Shown here piece after piece: positions 53,341 to 64,000 of a stretch of DNA of 64,000 nt. Source of the stretch: Rotaria socialis (Eukaryota; Rotifera; Eurotatoria; Philodinida; Philodinidae); the NCBI GenBank assembly GCA_905331475.1, contig CAJNYU010002348.1:1-64000 (forward strand), in the 5' to 3' direction. Each line of letters opens with the position of its first letter. The stretch's first letter is position 1. The notes beneath the pieces are model-generated. The model did not search any database and was not told where the DNA came from. It worked only from the letters and a program-made list of their open reading frames with translations. Made by a program: the position numbers and the translations under genes.

Positions 53341-55262
53341 TCATGTTGCTTTTGTACCCAATAATAATTTAATGAGATTATCTATTGAATAATGTCCATC
53401 ATCATCGAGCGGTAAACATCGTTCGATTTTTTCAATATCATTCGTCTTAATATCAATAATATCTTTCAATACTCTACGTAATTCAGTTGGTGGGAAAAAT
53501 CCAATATTGTCCAAATCAATAATACGCAATGCTTCTCGTAATTCGATTTCTTCAGAACTTAATTTATGTTCTTGATAGGATTTGCTTTTCTTCTTTTTTG
53601 CTGATTCTACTTGTTTTTTTACTCTCTTCGTAGAAGTTGAACCTATGATTGGATGACTTCGAGCTGCCGATGCCGATTTTGCTCCTTTTGATGTTGTTTG
53701 TATTGTTGAATTACGGCCAACTAAATGTATATCATCAATAACTGAATCTAGTGTTGATTGTACAAAAGGAGAAGATGATAAACGTGTTTCTTTATCTTGG
53801 CTATTGTGTAAACCGGTCTGTCGCTGACTTGATGCATAATAAGTGTTGACCATCGGTGCCATTGAAGTAGAATCTACAGGAGTATCTTCATCATTGGATA
53901 TAGTTGGTTTTGTTTCATCGATATTGCCTGATGAAACTTGAGCTTGATAATCGGCTAAATACGATGGAGATGAATTTGTTGGTGGATCTAATGTTTGAAA
54001 ATCGTAATGATAATGGTACAGATGTAATGAATCATCAGTAGATAATGGAATAGGCGATGTTGTTGATGACATAGCACGAGATGCATTGTATTGAGCACAA
54101 GTAGATCTATCGAAATTCTAAAATTACAAAAAGATAAATGATTTGTAAATTCTCTCGTGAAGGCCAAGCTCCAAGAGAAAAAGATTTATTAATGCGATCA
54201 AACAAGTTATATTTATACATCAAGCATGCCAGATTAATCTGTCACGAAACAGAACTATTATCGATCTAAGGATAGCTATATTTAGAATGACTTTTGATAG
54301 AAACCAGATGCATTACTGTTACTCTTGCTATTGAAACAAGAGAACAACGTCTGTGATAAACTGACAAAATGAATTTTAATGATAATATAATAAAAACCAT
54401 TAAAATAACTAGGACTTCTAAGTAATTATAGGTAGAAATTCTAAGCTTTACATTGTATTCTAGACGATCGATCAATATTTGTTAAAAACTTTCGAACAAA
54501 AGACATGCATTCATTTTTCGAAAACCTCAAATAAAACGTCTCAAGAATAAAAACTTTCAATATTTTTCTTGTATTAATTAGATCATAGTTTCAATCATCA
54601 GTTCTTTTACAATTGAACTGTAATTATGCTTTTGTTAAATTTTATCCCCACTGAATAGTGTCACTGTGTACTGTACAAGTGAACAGGAATCAATTTATCG
54701 TTAGGAAAAACTCATATGTTCATTAGCTTAGTACATGTGAACTAGCATCCGTCTAGTTTCCGACCTTAATTAATGGACAAGCAACGTCGTTTTCATTCAC
54801 AATCCATTTTCCATTCATTCCATCGTTAGTAATGGCTTTATCTAACAATTCTTCTGCTAATAATATCGAATTATTGGCTACTGTATTATTCGAGTCGAAT
54901 TCATTCATTGAAAATCTATCGTTTTTATGTTTTCGAGAACGATGAAACTTCTTTTTTAATACATTAAATAACCATGGTGCATTTGTATTCTGTGCTTTTA
55001 ACATTTCATTCATACTTATTGGCATTGCACCAGGCAGATTTTTATAATAATTTCCAGATGAATTTTCTTTTATAAAAACATTAGATATTGAACTTTTTAA
55101 TTGTTTACTATTGTTAAAATATGTTTTAGCAAGATATCTCCATGAATGATTTTCTCCATTAACAGATGAAAAATCACTTTTAAACGAAACTGATTTCGAC
55201 GCATGAGAAAATAAATCAGTCTCTGATGAGGCTTTCAAGTCATCCATAGAAAAATTTGCCAT
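53341..55262 (-). CDS. Probable two-exon EF-hand-like protein, otherwise unrecognised
   Basis: Exon 1 is 55262-54765, starting MANFSMDDLKASSE (166 aa); exon 2 is 54117-53341 (258 aa). Both borders are in phase 0, giving 424 aa. The acceptor (TTTTAG/AATTTC) is good, but the donor AAG/GTCGGA is poor, so these could be two separate genes. In that case exon 2 would start at ATG 54072. Exon 1 is Ser/Asn/Lys-rich with a basic patch (LKKKFHRSRKHKNDR). Exon 2 starts with a disordered Ser/Thr/Pro-rich region, then a lysine cluster, then LREALRIIDLDNIGFFPPTELRRVLKDI and CLPLDDDGHYSIDNLIKLLLG. Those two segments resemble a calmodulin-like EF-hand pair, although the first loop (DLDNIGFFPPTE) lacks several usual calcium ligands. 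Function unknown. Confidence 0.5.
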
Positions 55263-55432
55263 TCGAACAATCGAAGCAAAAGAAAAACAAAAGAAAGTAC
55301 GCACACACACACACTCACAAGTACAAATACACGAAATAAAAAGAAGAAAAAAAAGAGAGAGAAAGAAAATTAATATGTAACCCAAGCAACAGAGACGAAA
55401 CGAAAAATTCAATATAAACAAATGAGAAATTC

Positions 55433-58049
55433 TCAAACACCAATACAACCCGATACTAGTCTTCTCCAAGCTTTCATCGACAGTGAATGATTATGATGAC
55501 GTGTTCGTCGTTGCTGTTGTTTATTCGTTGTTTGATCTTGTTGTTGTTGTTGTTGTTCGATTAATGGTAAAATCGATGTTGATGATTCTGTTGCCGATAC
55601 ATTTCCATCGCGATATTCAATAGCTGCTAGAACAGCTGTATCGAAAACAGTTTTTAGATTTTTTTCAGTTAATGCTGAGCATTCAATATAGGTACAAGCG
55701 TGCATCTGTTGAGCACGCGCGCGAGCTTCTTTTTCAGTCACCGGCTTTAATTTTTGTTGATCGAGTATTAATAAAGTTTTTAGATCTGATCGAAGATCCA
55801 TTTGTGTACCAACGAGTATAATTGGAATTTTGGAATTTGAACGTCGTGCTCGTGATAACCAATATGTGACTGCATTTTGAAATGATTGTGGGTTTACAAC
55901 ACTGAAGCATAGTAATATAACATCACTGTATGGAATACATAGACCGTGCAAAGGTGAAAATTGTTCCTAGAGAATAATAAAACGAAAACATTTTTATTTA
56001 TTTTATTCTATTCAAATTTATTCAATTGTTATATTCTCATGAGAGTTTGCCTTATGACTATGCGCATTGGTTAAATATTCTTTTTGCTTTTGTTTTGAGG
56101 CTGTCATTATTCACCAGACTGATTAACATATATAAAAATAAATCAAAATAAAATGGGCAAAACTGGAGTCATTCAACATACTTAGTTGTACCATATGTTT
56201 TGTTAGAATAGATTCTCATATGTAATTTAGAAATCTTAAAACATTTTTTTTATTCCCTAGCGAAATTCAACCACGTTCTTGGATTTGCTTTTTGTGTTAT
56301 TCAATTCTTAAAACAACGATCGATTAACATCCCCAATGGCTTGAACTCTACCTTCTCAATAGTTGACCTCTCAATTGTAGTAACCTCGGAATGCCGCCCT
56401 ATGTACTCTTTCTGATTCAATTGATTTACACGCGATAAGCACGATGATTGATACATTCTTGATCGATCGATCTGTTGAAAACCCGAAGTAAAGCTTCTTA
56501 TATTCTCCTGTAAACATACGCATTTTGTATGGCGAACCTAATTTATATCCATAATAGGAAAGAAGAAACGATTATCAACAAATGAAATTTGATCAAATCG
56601 GATCAAATTCGTATTCATTAAAGAGTTCTTCAATTTTGTTTTTCTTTTCCAACATAAGTATCTCAAATATAGCAAAAAAACTCGATATTGTTTTTAGTCG
56701 AAAAAAAAATGATAGACTTTTCTGCACTCATGAGAAAAAGAAACTTGTTGAAAACAGAATTTATCAACATAACTGATCTTACATTAGATTATGATGGCCT
56801 TTTAGGAAAAACCAGGAATCTTTCGGAATGTTTTATATCTCATCAAGTATTTTCATTATCAATTAATCATAGAACTACGAAGTTTTTCAGATACATGTTC
56901 TATCTATGAGACTTTCTTGAGATCTCTTTAGTAATGATTTCAATAAAACAATTTTTTTCTAAAAATTAGCATATCACTTTGCACTACTAGAAAACTGAAT
57001 ATATGACTATTTATTAGAGTTATGACATTCTCCACAATCTTAATCCTTATTGTAACCATTTGTGGCTCAAATTATTTTGCATCAATCACCCATGAAAAAT
57101 GAGCTTTACAAATATTAGAACATGGAGATTTTTTCTTTTCGGTTAAATATGTGTAACATTTCGAAAATCTTCTCTTATACAAAAAAAAGGCCATAACGTT
57201 AGTTATGCTCATAAAATTTACTTTCAAAACGTTTTCATACGCAGTAAAATTTATTGCTTATGTGCTATTTGAAATAACAGTACTGCAGTCACTGGAAAAA
57301 TATTATCAAGCATCTCACCTGTGAAGTATGTAAAAGTAAAAGAGAAAAAAAACAAGGACATTTGATCTTCTTTTTTAAGTTTTTGTCTCTTCTGATTCAA
57401 GTTGAATACAAATAAATGTGCTTCATCTGGATGTCTTATCCAGCAAAATAGTACAGGTATGAAAGTATACATTTACTCCGCTTGATCAATATGAAAGAAA
57501 AAAATCATAATACATAACATTTGCTTACTCCGCTCGCCAAAAAATCTATAATTATGACTACGCTGAATGACTAGATTTTCTCCTGTACAATTATGTATAC
57601 ATATACATATATGTGTTCTACGTACAAGTGTATTAGTGAGACTCAAGGTTATATAGTGCTCTTCTTTGACTTGCGCATGTATATAAGTAGATGTTATTTA
57701 CCTTTCCTCCAGTATCGCAAATGTCGAAATGAACAAGTCGAGTACCAACTGAAATATCAACAGAATAATTATCAAATGCAGTTGGTACATAGTGTGTTGG
57801 AAAATCATTTGTTGTATAACTAACTACTAATGAAGATTTTCCTACGCCAGCATCCCCAATTATAACACATGTTATGTGACCACCTGTATGATGTGCGTTC
57901 AAAGATGATGATGGAACAAGTGGAATAGAGGAATTCGATGATGGTGATGATGATATTGTAGTTGATGATTGAGTAGCCGATGAAGATGATGATGTCATAT
58001 CGTTCTGTGCCCTTGCTGTTGCCATCGTTTCGAAACAGTTTGGACTCAT
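55433..58049 (-). CDS. Atypical Rho GTPase, RhoU/RhoV-like, with altered catalytic residues
   Basis: Two exons, 58049-57702 and 55966-55433, join in phase 0 across a 1.7-kb intron and give 293 aa. Residues 1-58 form a Ser-rich extension like that of RhoU/RhoV. G1 is GDAGVGKSS (residues 65-73), the switch I region [13 protein letters not shown]3 CDTGGKEQFSPL, G4 VGTQMDL, and G5 [10 protein letters not shown]. The Rho insert region ([25 protein letters not shown]) matches the RhoU/V wording. In Ras numbering the sequence shows G12A (Ala67), A13G, A59G (Gly114) and Q61K (Lys116). The last two sit right at the splice junction but are encoded by exon 1, so they do not depend on the acceptor chosen. 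The C-terminus carries a Gln-rich stretch, basic residues and the final tetrapeptide CIGV, a possible lipidation site in place of the CFV end of RhoU/V. GTP hydrolysis is predicted to be poor. Human RhoU is 258 aa. Confidence 0.9.
55536..55557. repeat. CAA/CAG trinucleotide run encoding polyglutamine
   Basis: TTG/GTT repeats on the plus strand encode seven glutamines in the C-terminal tail of the RhoU/V-like protein. A second shorter Gln run follows (NKQQQRR). It is probably variable in length among individuals or gene copies. Confidence 0.8.
55967..57701 (-). other. Long intron of the RhoU/V-like gene
   Basis: This is a 1,735-bp intron between the G3 motif and the rest of the GTPase domain. 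Short chance ORFs are present (56582-56776, 56688-56909 +; 57251-57472 -). I see no transposon ends or RNA gene in it. Confidence 0.6.
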
Positions 58050-61000
58050 TTTCTAAATCGTAAAAAGCGACCTGATTGAAGGTTAAAAAAAAAGCAAAGT
58101 AATAAAAAGAAAAAGTATGCAAAAAGACGAGAATGTGACGAAAAAACGAGAAGAAAAAAAATAATGATTTCAAATAATATTGACATTTTCGACAAGATGC
58201 CAAATTACACTCGTTCGACTACCTTTCGAAAGTATACATCAGTTAACTTTGTTGACAAAGAACAGAACAACGAAATATTGATTTGAATAATAGATTTTAC
58301 TAGACTAATAGTGTCAATAGCAAATGGTCTATGCGAGACAAATAAACAAAAGAATAAAAGAAACAATCGAAGAACTTGCTCATCATATGTGTTCTTTTTT
58401 TCCGTTTCTCTCTATTTGCCCAGCACTCGGATAGAGATATTTCTTATCGTATATCATGATATGCTGTCTTTTATGTTACTCTAACTTACTCCAACAACAG
58501 TAAACGAGAAAAGACGAACCGAGAGAGCGCGATAAAGAGACCAGGCACGATCCATTTCTCTTGTTCTTCGTTCTTTTTTTTTTATTATATCTAGAATCAT
58601 TCACTCATAATCTTTTTTTCTTCGATCTCTCCCTCTCTCCTTCTCTTCGGTTAGTTGTTGTCAATAAAATATTATCCGGGGGCGACAAGGAATGGAGAAC
58701 GTGCAGCAACTCGGCATCAACCAGGCTGTTTTTGATTAGTGTGTAAAGATTTGTATAAAAGTTCGCTAAACCCAAATCAATAAATCTGTACGATGACGAG
58801 AACTTTATTTAGTGAAACATGGGAAACGATTCCTTAATGTAACTATATGATGATGTAAAGAAACGTAACAGAGAAGAAAAAAGCTCGTGTCGACTGTAAT
58901 TGTAAAATAGGCAACATCTATAAAACAATCGAAACGATAAAACGAGAAGACGTAACACAAGAGAAATATGCAATAAGTCGAAGAAGAAGAGAAAAAGAAC
59001 AAGATAATAATTGTTCTAAGAAACAGAATTCGTGCAAGTCAAATTTAATTAGTAAAAAGGATGTGACTATATGAAAGACATGAATAAAAAAAATGCTTGC
59101 ATGTATATTTCTTAACTGTCACTCAATGACGTAGATCGATTGTATTAACAGGGGTAGAAGAGAGAATGTCCTCGATTTTAAATAACTAAATCGGAAGTTT
59201 AACTTTGTGCTTATTACTCGCTATAGCAAAACCTGACTTGTCTATTTACGGAAAAAGAAGCAATTGCCAGATGAGGTATGCATATATGTTGGATGGGATA
59301 GCTGCAGTTGAAGGAAATCGTTTTTTTTAACGGAGGCCAGCAGAGAGAACAAAAAAGGTAATAGTAAAATCACCACTTTTTTCTCTTTACTTCTCAATGT
59401 AGCTCTCATGTGGATGTCGCTTCCTCTGCGTCTTCTATTCAAGGATCAGATGAGAATAACAATACTTTTTTTCTGGTAGTTACGTCATTGTGACTTTTTT
59501 CTCTCTCGAGGGCGTTTAACACGTATATGTATTTAAAAGAATATAATCAATTTAATATGCCCAGCAAATGCATACATTAGACGACAGTCTTACCTTGACG
59601 AATATCGATCGATAAAAATCAATTGTAGCGATAATTTCAAAATAGGAAAAGCGCTTCTAAAAACACATCTTCAATTATCATGAAACAAAGAAGAAGAAAA
59701 AATACTGTGTTAATAGATAAATATTTTGACAATGCTGATCGCAGTTTATCAGAGGAGTATCTATGCAAGACCGATGCAAAGTGATGCTAGCATAATTTAT
59801 TACATAGCATTAATAGAATGATGACAGAAAAGAAAAATAATAGATACGACGTTCATTAGTATCGCTGTCTGTCAGTTGTCCTTCTTCTCTCGTTTAATAA
59901 GTATATTGAATAACGACGATGATGAGTATCGAACATAGCTATTGAATATCAATCTATCACGTCGATATGCAGTAAGAGAAAAAGAAATTGAAACTTACTA
60001 TCATATTTGGCCCTCTAAATTGTACAAATCGCATCTGTTTCACCTTTCTCCTTTTTTTTCTCCCTTTTTTTCTTCTGAATAAAACTCTTCTTTTATATTG
60101 TATTTCGTTGCGTGTATATGTGTCGGTGTCGATGTGTGTGCGTAACAGCAGTTATACAGTATGGTGCTTGGACGAGCAATTATTCTCTTGCTTTTTCTCA
60201 TCTAGCTAGCAGCCATACAAAATATGATACGTCTTTTGTCTTTTCAATGTTTTATCAAGAAAATGAGTATATGCATGTATGTGACGGAATGTAAAGGAAA
60301 AAAACATGACAAAAGAAAACAAGAAAAATATGAATTTGATCACCAACAGTGCATTGTTATGAATCTGAGAAATCTCTTACATACATGCATTAATGTATAT
60401 ATATATGTTAACACTTTTGGCAGGTTCATCCGAGCGAGAGAATGGAAGATAGAAGTGACAAATTCATTTGGACTATCAATCTACTAACATCATGCTTCAA
60501 CTATATGTATAATCTATCAATAACGGCACATCGATCAACAATAAAACAGATAGAATGATGTTACTGATGATGACGTAAGAATAGCCAGTGAAATCGATTA
60601 CTGCACCAAAGAATAGTCTAATGAAAAGGCGACATTGTTCGTCGATAAGCTTTTTATTACTTTTAATCATATATGCTCAATTCAAGAACATATTCTCTTT
60701 ACAAGTTGGTAATATTTGTAAAAAGAAAAAGCAAATAAAAATAGATCTTTTGACGTCGTATATTGACATGAACTACCGAGACATTTCTATTGAACTTTGC
60801 CTCATCGTCCGAACTTATGTAAATAATAAACAATGCTTTTGAAGAGTATTTTGCATTCTTGAAAAGAAAGAGAAACTTAAATTATGAAAAAGATAATTTT
60901 TTTGATACAAGAAAATTTTTCTTATGCTTGTTTTATTTCCGTTTTACTTTTTTTTTTCTTCTATGACACTTGTAATTTTGTGTTAGCTGGTTTTTTCTTT

Positions 61001-61172
61001 TTGAATCAAAAATATAAAAAGGAAAAAGCTGTGAATATTTGACGAAGTGCTTAATTGTATATTTTGGGTGCCAAAAAAAACTGAAGAAAAGAAAAGAAAG
61101 AAACATTATTTAGCTCAGTAAAATTTTTAAACATCCAACATCAGTTCTAGAGAAGAAGTTTTTCTAAAAAGC
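58050..61172. other. 3.1-kb gene-poor interval
   Basis: This is the longest stretch without recognisable coding sequence. It has CT- and GA-rich patches (about 58560-58660, 59300-59420, 60040-60090) and many short chance ORFs on both strands (for example 58561-58746, 59988-60209, 60588-60842). The promoter of the RhoU/V-like gene lies at the left end (minus strand) and that of the TRAF gene at the right. I found no RNA gene, inverted-repeat element or conserved protein fragment. Confidence 0.45.
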
Positions 61173-63877
61173 ATGACAGAATCATCAATGAGTATTCCTA
61201 TTTACGAAGGTTCAATGGTATCAGTTCGCAGTGCGACTCCAAACACGGCTAAATTTCGTCCCATAACAGGTTTAGTCAAGCGGTAAATAACTTTTCTGTT
61301 TTTTTCTGTTTGAAAACATGTGTAAATCTATGAATCCATTGATCATGCTTGAATAATTTATCAGAATACAAAGTCTGTTAAGTCGATTAATATTACAATA
61401 TATGTTTAGTAATAGAAAAAATAAAGATCTACTTTATAGGATGTATAAAACAAAAAGGTTTGATGAAAAAAAATTCGAAGTATATACTAATACGTCGGAT
61501 GTATATAGTTGATAATGGTTGACTAAGTTGCTCCATCTGCGAAAATCGCGATCTTACTCTAAGTACATTGAAATTCGATAGAAGAATTCTCTACGATATG
61601 TGTGAATTATGGTGGTGAAGGTTAAGATAAACTTTGCACTTCGATATTTTCACAATGTTGTGAATTATTCATTAAATAGACACTTGCTAGATTCTTACCT
61701 TTTTAAGTCTCCATCATTTATGCAACAGAAAACAATGAGAAGAACTTCTTGTTCTTGATAAACCATAAAGAGATCTGCGTCTATTGATAGATGTGTTATT
61801 TAATAGAATAATAAAAAGCTTAATGAAAAAACGACTCTGCTAGGCATAGTAACTTTTCATGTTCTTCCAAACAAAAAAAGGCAAATTATTACAACGTGGA
61901 TCCTTAGGGAATTCTAGGATGCGCAATTAGAAGAGCAGAAACCGATATAAAGCATCTTTTTTTGCAGTAGAAGGTGACAAAGATCAGTAAACATTTTTCG
62001 GCTATGTACAAAAGGACATTAAAAAGAACCATGTCGTTTATGAATGATCAAGCTTCGGGCTATCTTCTCTTGTATTTGTCTTAATTTCATATTTTCTAAC
62101 GAATATTGAGTTGTCTTTAAGTGCACCTTAAGTATGAACAAGAAAAAAAAGGATTCTTTACGTTCAAATTGGAGATCTAATTTGAAGTTGAAAGAGAATT
62201 TTTCTCTCTTTTTCTTTTCTTTGTAGGAAAACTGAATCAGAGCCAAACTGGAAAAGTGGTGAACTTGCTTCAAAATATCAATGTCTGGTTTGCAATAGTC
62301 ATTTGAAATTTCCCATTCAATTCGAAGATTGTGGTCATCATGTATGCTCAGTTTGTTTGCCGGATGTTATGCGGTATGAATAGAATTTTTTTGTTTTATT
62401 TATTTAAACGAGCCTATGAATTGTTTAGTATTACTTCTCGTTGTCCAACTTGTCAACAGCCATTATCACGCGATAGAATGGTTAATGATAAAATATTACA
62501 AAAGGAAATTCAAAGTTTGAAAGTTTCTTGTTCGAAAACAGATAAAGGTTGTAATTGGAATGGAATATTAAGCGACTTTTCTGTAAGTCAATTTTCATCA
62601 TTCGAGGCAGTAATTCAAAACAAAATCGTTACACTCATTTATTTTTCTAGGATCATACAGAAAACTGTGGATTTGTAATAATTGATTGTACAAATGAATG
62701 TGGAATAAGATGTGAAAGACGTCTTATTCGTAAGCATCAAAGTGACGAATGCGCAAAGCGTAAAGTTGTTTGTGAATTTTGTAAGTAGAATTATTTAGCT
62801 ATCAAACAAAAAAAGAATTAACTCGTTTTTATTTATATTGATGCAGGTAAAATGAGTATTGTATTCGAGGATGAAATTCCTCATTTGAATACTTGCCCTG
62901 ATTTCATAGTTCCTTGTCCAAACCAATGTTCAAATCAAGAATTTAAGCGTGGTCAAGTAAACAATTTCATTAACTATTGTATATAGTTATTCGTCTCTCG
63001 TGAATAGATGCAACATCATTTGGATCATGAATGTTCAAAACAATTATTATCGTGCCCGTTTGTTGATTGCGGATGTGAACATCGCAGTGAACGATCACTT
63101 ATTTCTAAGCATATAAAAGAATCACCCGGTCTTCATTTAAATCTAGCTGGAAAAACGATTGCAGTACAAAACAAATTAATACAAGCTTTTGATGAACGCT
63201 TAAATGAACAGAAAAAATGGATTGAAGTATTAGCAAAAAAAGTCAATGCTCTAGAAAAAACTTATGGAGCTCAATATATATGGAAAATTGATCATTATCA
63301 GGTGAAACTAACCATAGAGAGAAGATAATGGGATTTTATTTATCTTTCTTTTCTATTTCATAGGAACATTTACAGGAAGCGCGTTCAAATAAGAAAACAA
63401 CATTATTCAGTCCACCATTTTTAACTAGTCGTCATGGTTATCGCCTAGCGCTGGCAATCTGTTTAGATGGTGATGGAAAAGGTGCGAGATAATTTATAGA
63501 CTAATTAGTTATATCTGTTTCTTTCTTTTTTTTAATATTCTGATATAGCAAAAGGAAAATATGTTTCATTATTTGCAAGTATTTGTCGTGGTGACTATGA
63601 TGCTTTATTATCTTGGCCATTTTCACATCGAGTTACATTTACATTACTCGATCAGAGCGAAGATATAAATAATCGTCGTCCTGTTACATATAGTGTTAAA
63701 CCAAATATATGTAAAGAAAATAAACCATTTCTAGGTCGTCCTGTAACAGAACGAAATGCAAGTTTTGGAGCACAGAAATTTACAGAATTGGTGACGATGA
63801 CGTCGTTTGAATATATTAAAGATGACACAATATATATTAAAGTCGAAATTGACAATGAAGAAATGATTATCATATGA
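61173..63877 (+). CDS. TRAF-family protein: RING, TRAF-type zinc fingers, MATH domain
   Basis: Exon 1 (61173-61282) encodes MTESSMSIPIYEGSMV... and is separated from the rest by a 944-bp intron. Exon 2 (62227-62373) and exon 3 form a C3HC4-type RING: CLVCNSHLKFPIQFEDCGHH, CSVCLPDVMR, CPTCQQPL. TRAF-type zinc fingers follow (CSKTDKGCNWNGILSDF, CTNECGIRCERRLIRKHQSDEC, CEFCKMSI, CPNQCSNQEFKRGQMQHHLDHEC, CPFVDCGC). Next comes a short coiled coil (LIQAFDERLNEQKKWIEVLAKKVNALEKTYG). A C-terminal MATH/TRAF-C domain begins YIWKIDHYQ and includes FLTSRHGYRLALAICLDGDGKGKGKYVSLF-like wording across an exon joint. TGA is at 63875-63877. TRAFs are ubiquitin ligase adaptors downstream of TNF/IL-1/Toll-type receptors; architecture is closest to TRAF4/TRAF6, with no clear choice between them. 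Confidence 0.9.
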
Positions 63878-64000
63878 AAAGAAAAGAAAAGAGTCAAATC
63901 TTTTAATTTTTTTTCAAAATCCGTTGATTTTATTAGTCGCTCATCAAGAATTCTATGAAAATCAGTCATATTCTGTCGTTTTTAGTGAACATATAATTAA

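Noticed and set aside
54753..55469. A 238-codon minus-strand ORF starting [10 protein letters not shown] with a strongly hydrophobic N-terminus
   Set aside because: The hydrophobic part is translated from poly-purine/CA-repeat 5' sequence and overlaps the 3' end of the RhoU/V-like gene. The credible start is the internal ATG at 55262.
56455..56472. GATCGATCGATC palindrome as a regulatory or recombination site
   Set aside because: Short GATC/ATCGAT words are frequent in this sequence, and no partner repeat or flanking duplication is present.
58050..61172. Possible hidden gene in the 3.1-kb gap
   Set aside because: ORFs are short, overlap on both strands, are dominated by low-complexity CT/GA tracts, and do not link through consistent splice phases.
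1..64000. tRNA, rRNA, CRISPR arrays and TGTGGG-type telomeric repeats
   Set aside because: I looked through the intergenic stretches on both strands and saw no tRNA box A/B pair, no rRNA similarity, no regularly spaced direct repeats and no telomere-like arrays. A tRNAscan or Rfam scan could still find weak cases.

Overview
The window is eukaryotic, animal-type DNA: AT-rich, with genes broken into many short exons by GT-AG introns that are mostly about 50-70 bp. It encodes an axonemal dynein heavy chain, an SLC22-type carrier, a TRAF protein, a Rho GTPase and Cactin, so the host is a ciliated metazoan. Compact genes, tiny introns, small DNA-transposon remnants and plant- or bacteria-like genes (GT75, DUF885) carrying normal introns fit a bdelloid rotifer best. 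That assignment is an inference from gene content, not a database result.

Layout. 1-3148 is gene-poor; it holds a degenerate ~1.4 kb inverted-repeat element (about 144-1534) with a 153-bp hAT-like MITE nested in it (224-376, perfect 8-bp target duplication). 3149-5710 (+) is a membrane-anchored two-domain glycosyltransferase that fuses a plant-type UDP-arabinopyranose mutase/RGP (GT75) domain to a GT2-like domain. 6105-14343 (-) is a full-size ABCA transporter. 15904-18941 (+) is a DUF885 metalloprotease-like protein with membrane segments. 20065-22656 (-) is Cactin. 23318-23914 (+) is an unrecognised ORF interrupted by a MITE-like insertion and a frame break. 25063-42799 (+) is one 17.7-kb gene for DNAH6, an inner-arm dynein heavy chain. 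43085-45610 (+) is an SLC22-like carrier. 47027-52109 (+) is a CLC-3/4/5-type chloride/proton exchanger. 52987-53223 (+) is COX17. 53341-55262 (-) is a probable two-exon EF-hand-like protein. 55433-58049 (-) is a RhoU/RhoV-like GTPase. 58050-61172 is a 3.1-kb stretch without recognisable genes. 61173-63877 (+) is a TRAF-type RING/zinc-finger/MATH protein.

The genes do not form one pathway. They read as an ordinary mixture of housekeeping, ciliary, transport and signalling genes plus two genes of possibly foreign origin. The points most worth a second look are the GT75-GT2 fusion, the Rho GTPase whose catalytic positions are replaced (Ras-numbered G12A, A59G, Q61K), and the transposon structures at 144-1534 and 23404-23573.
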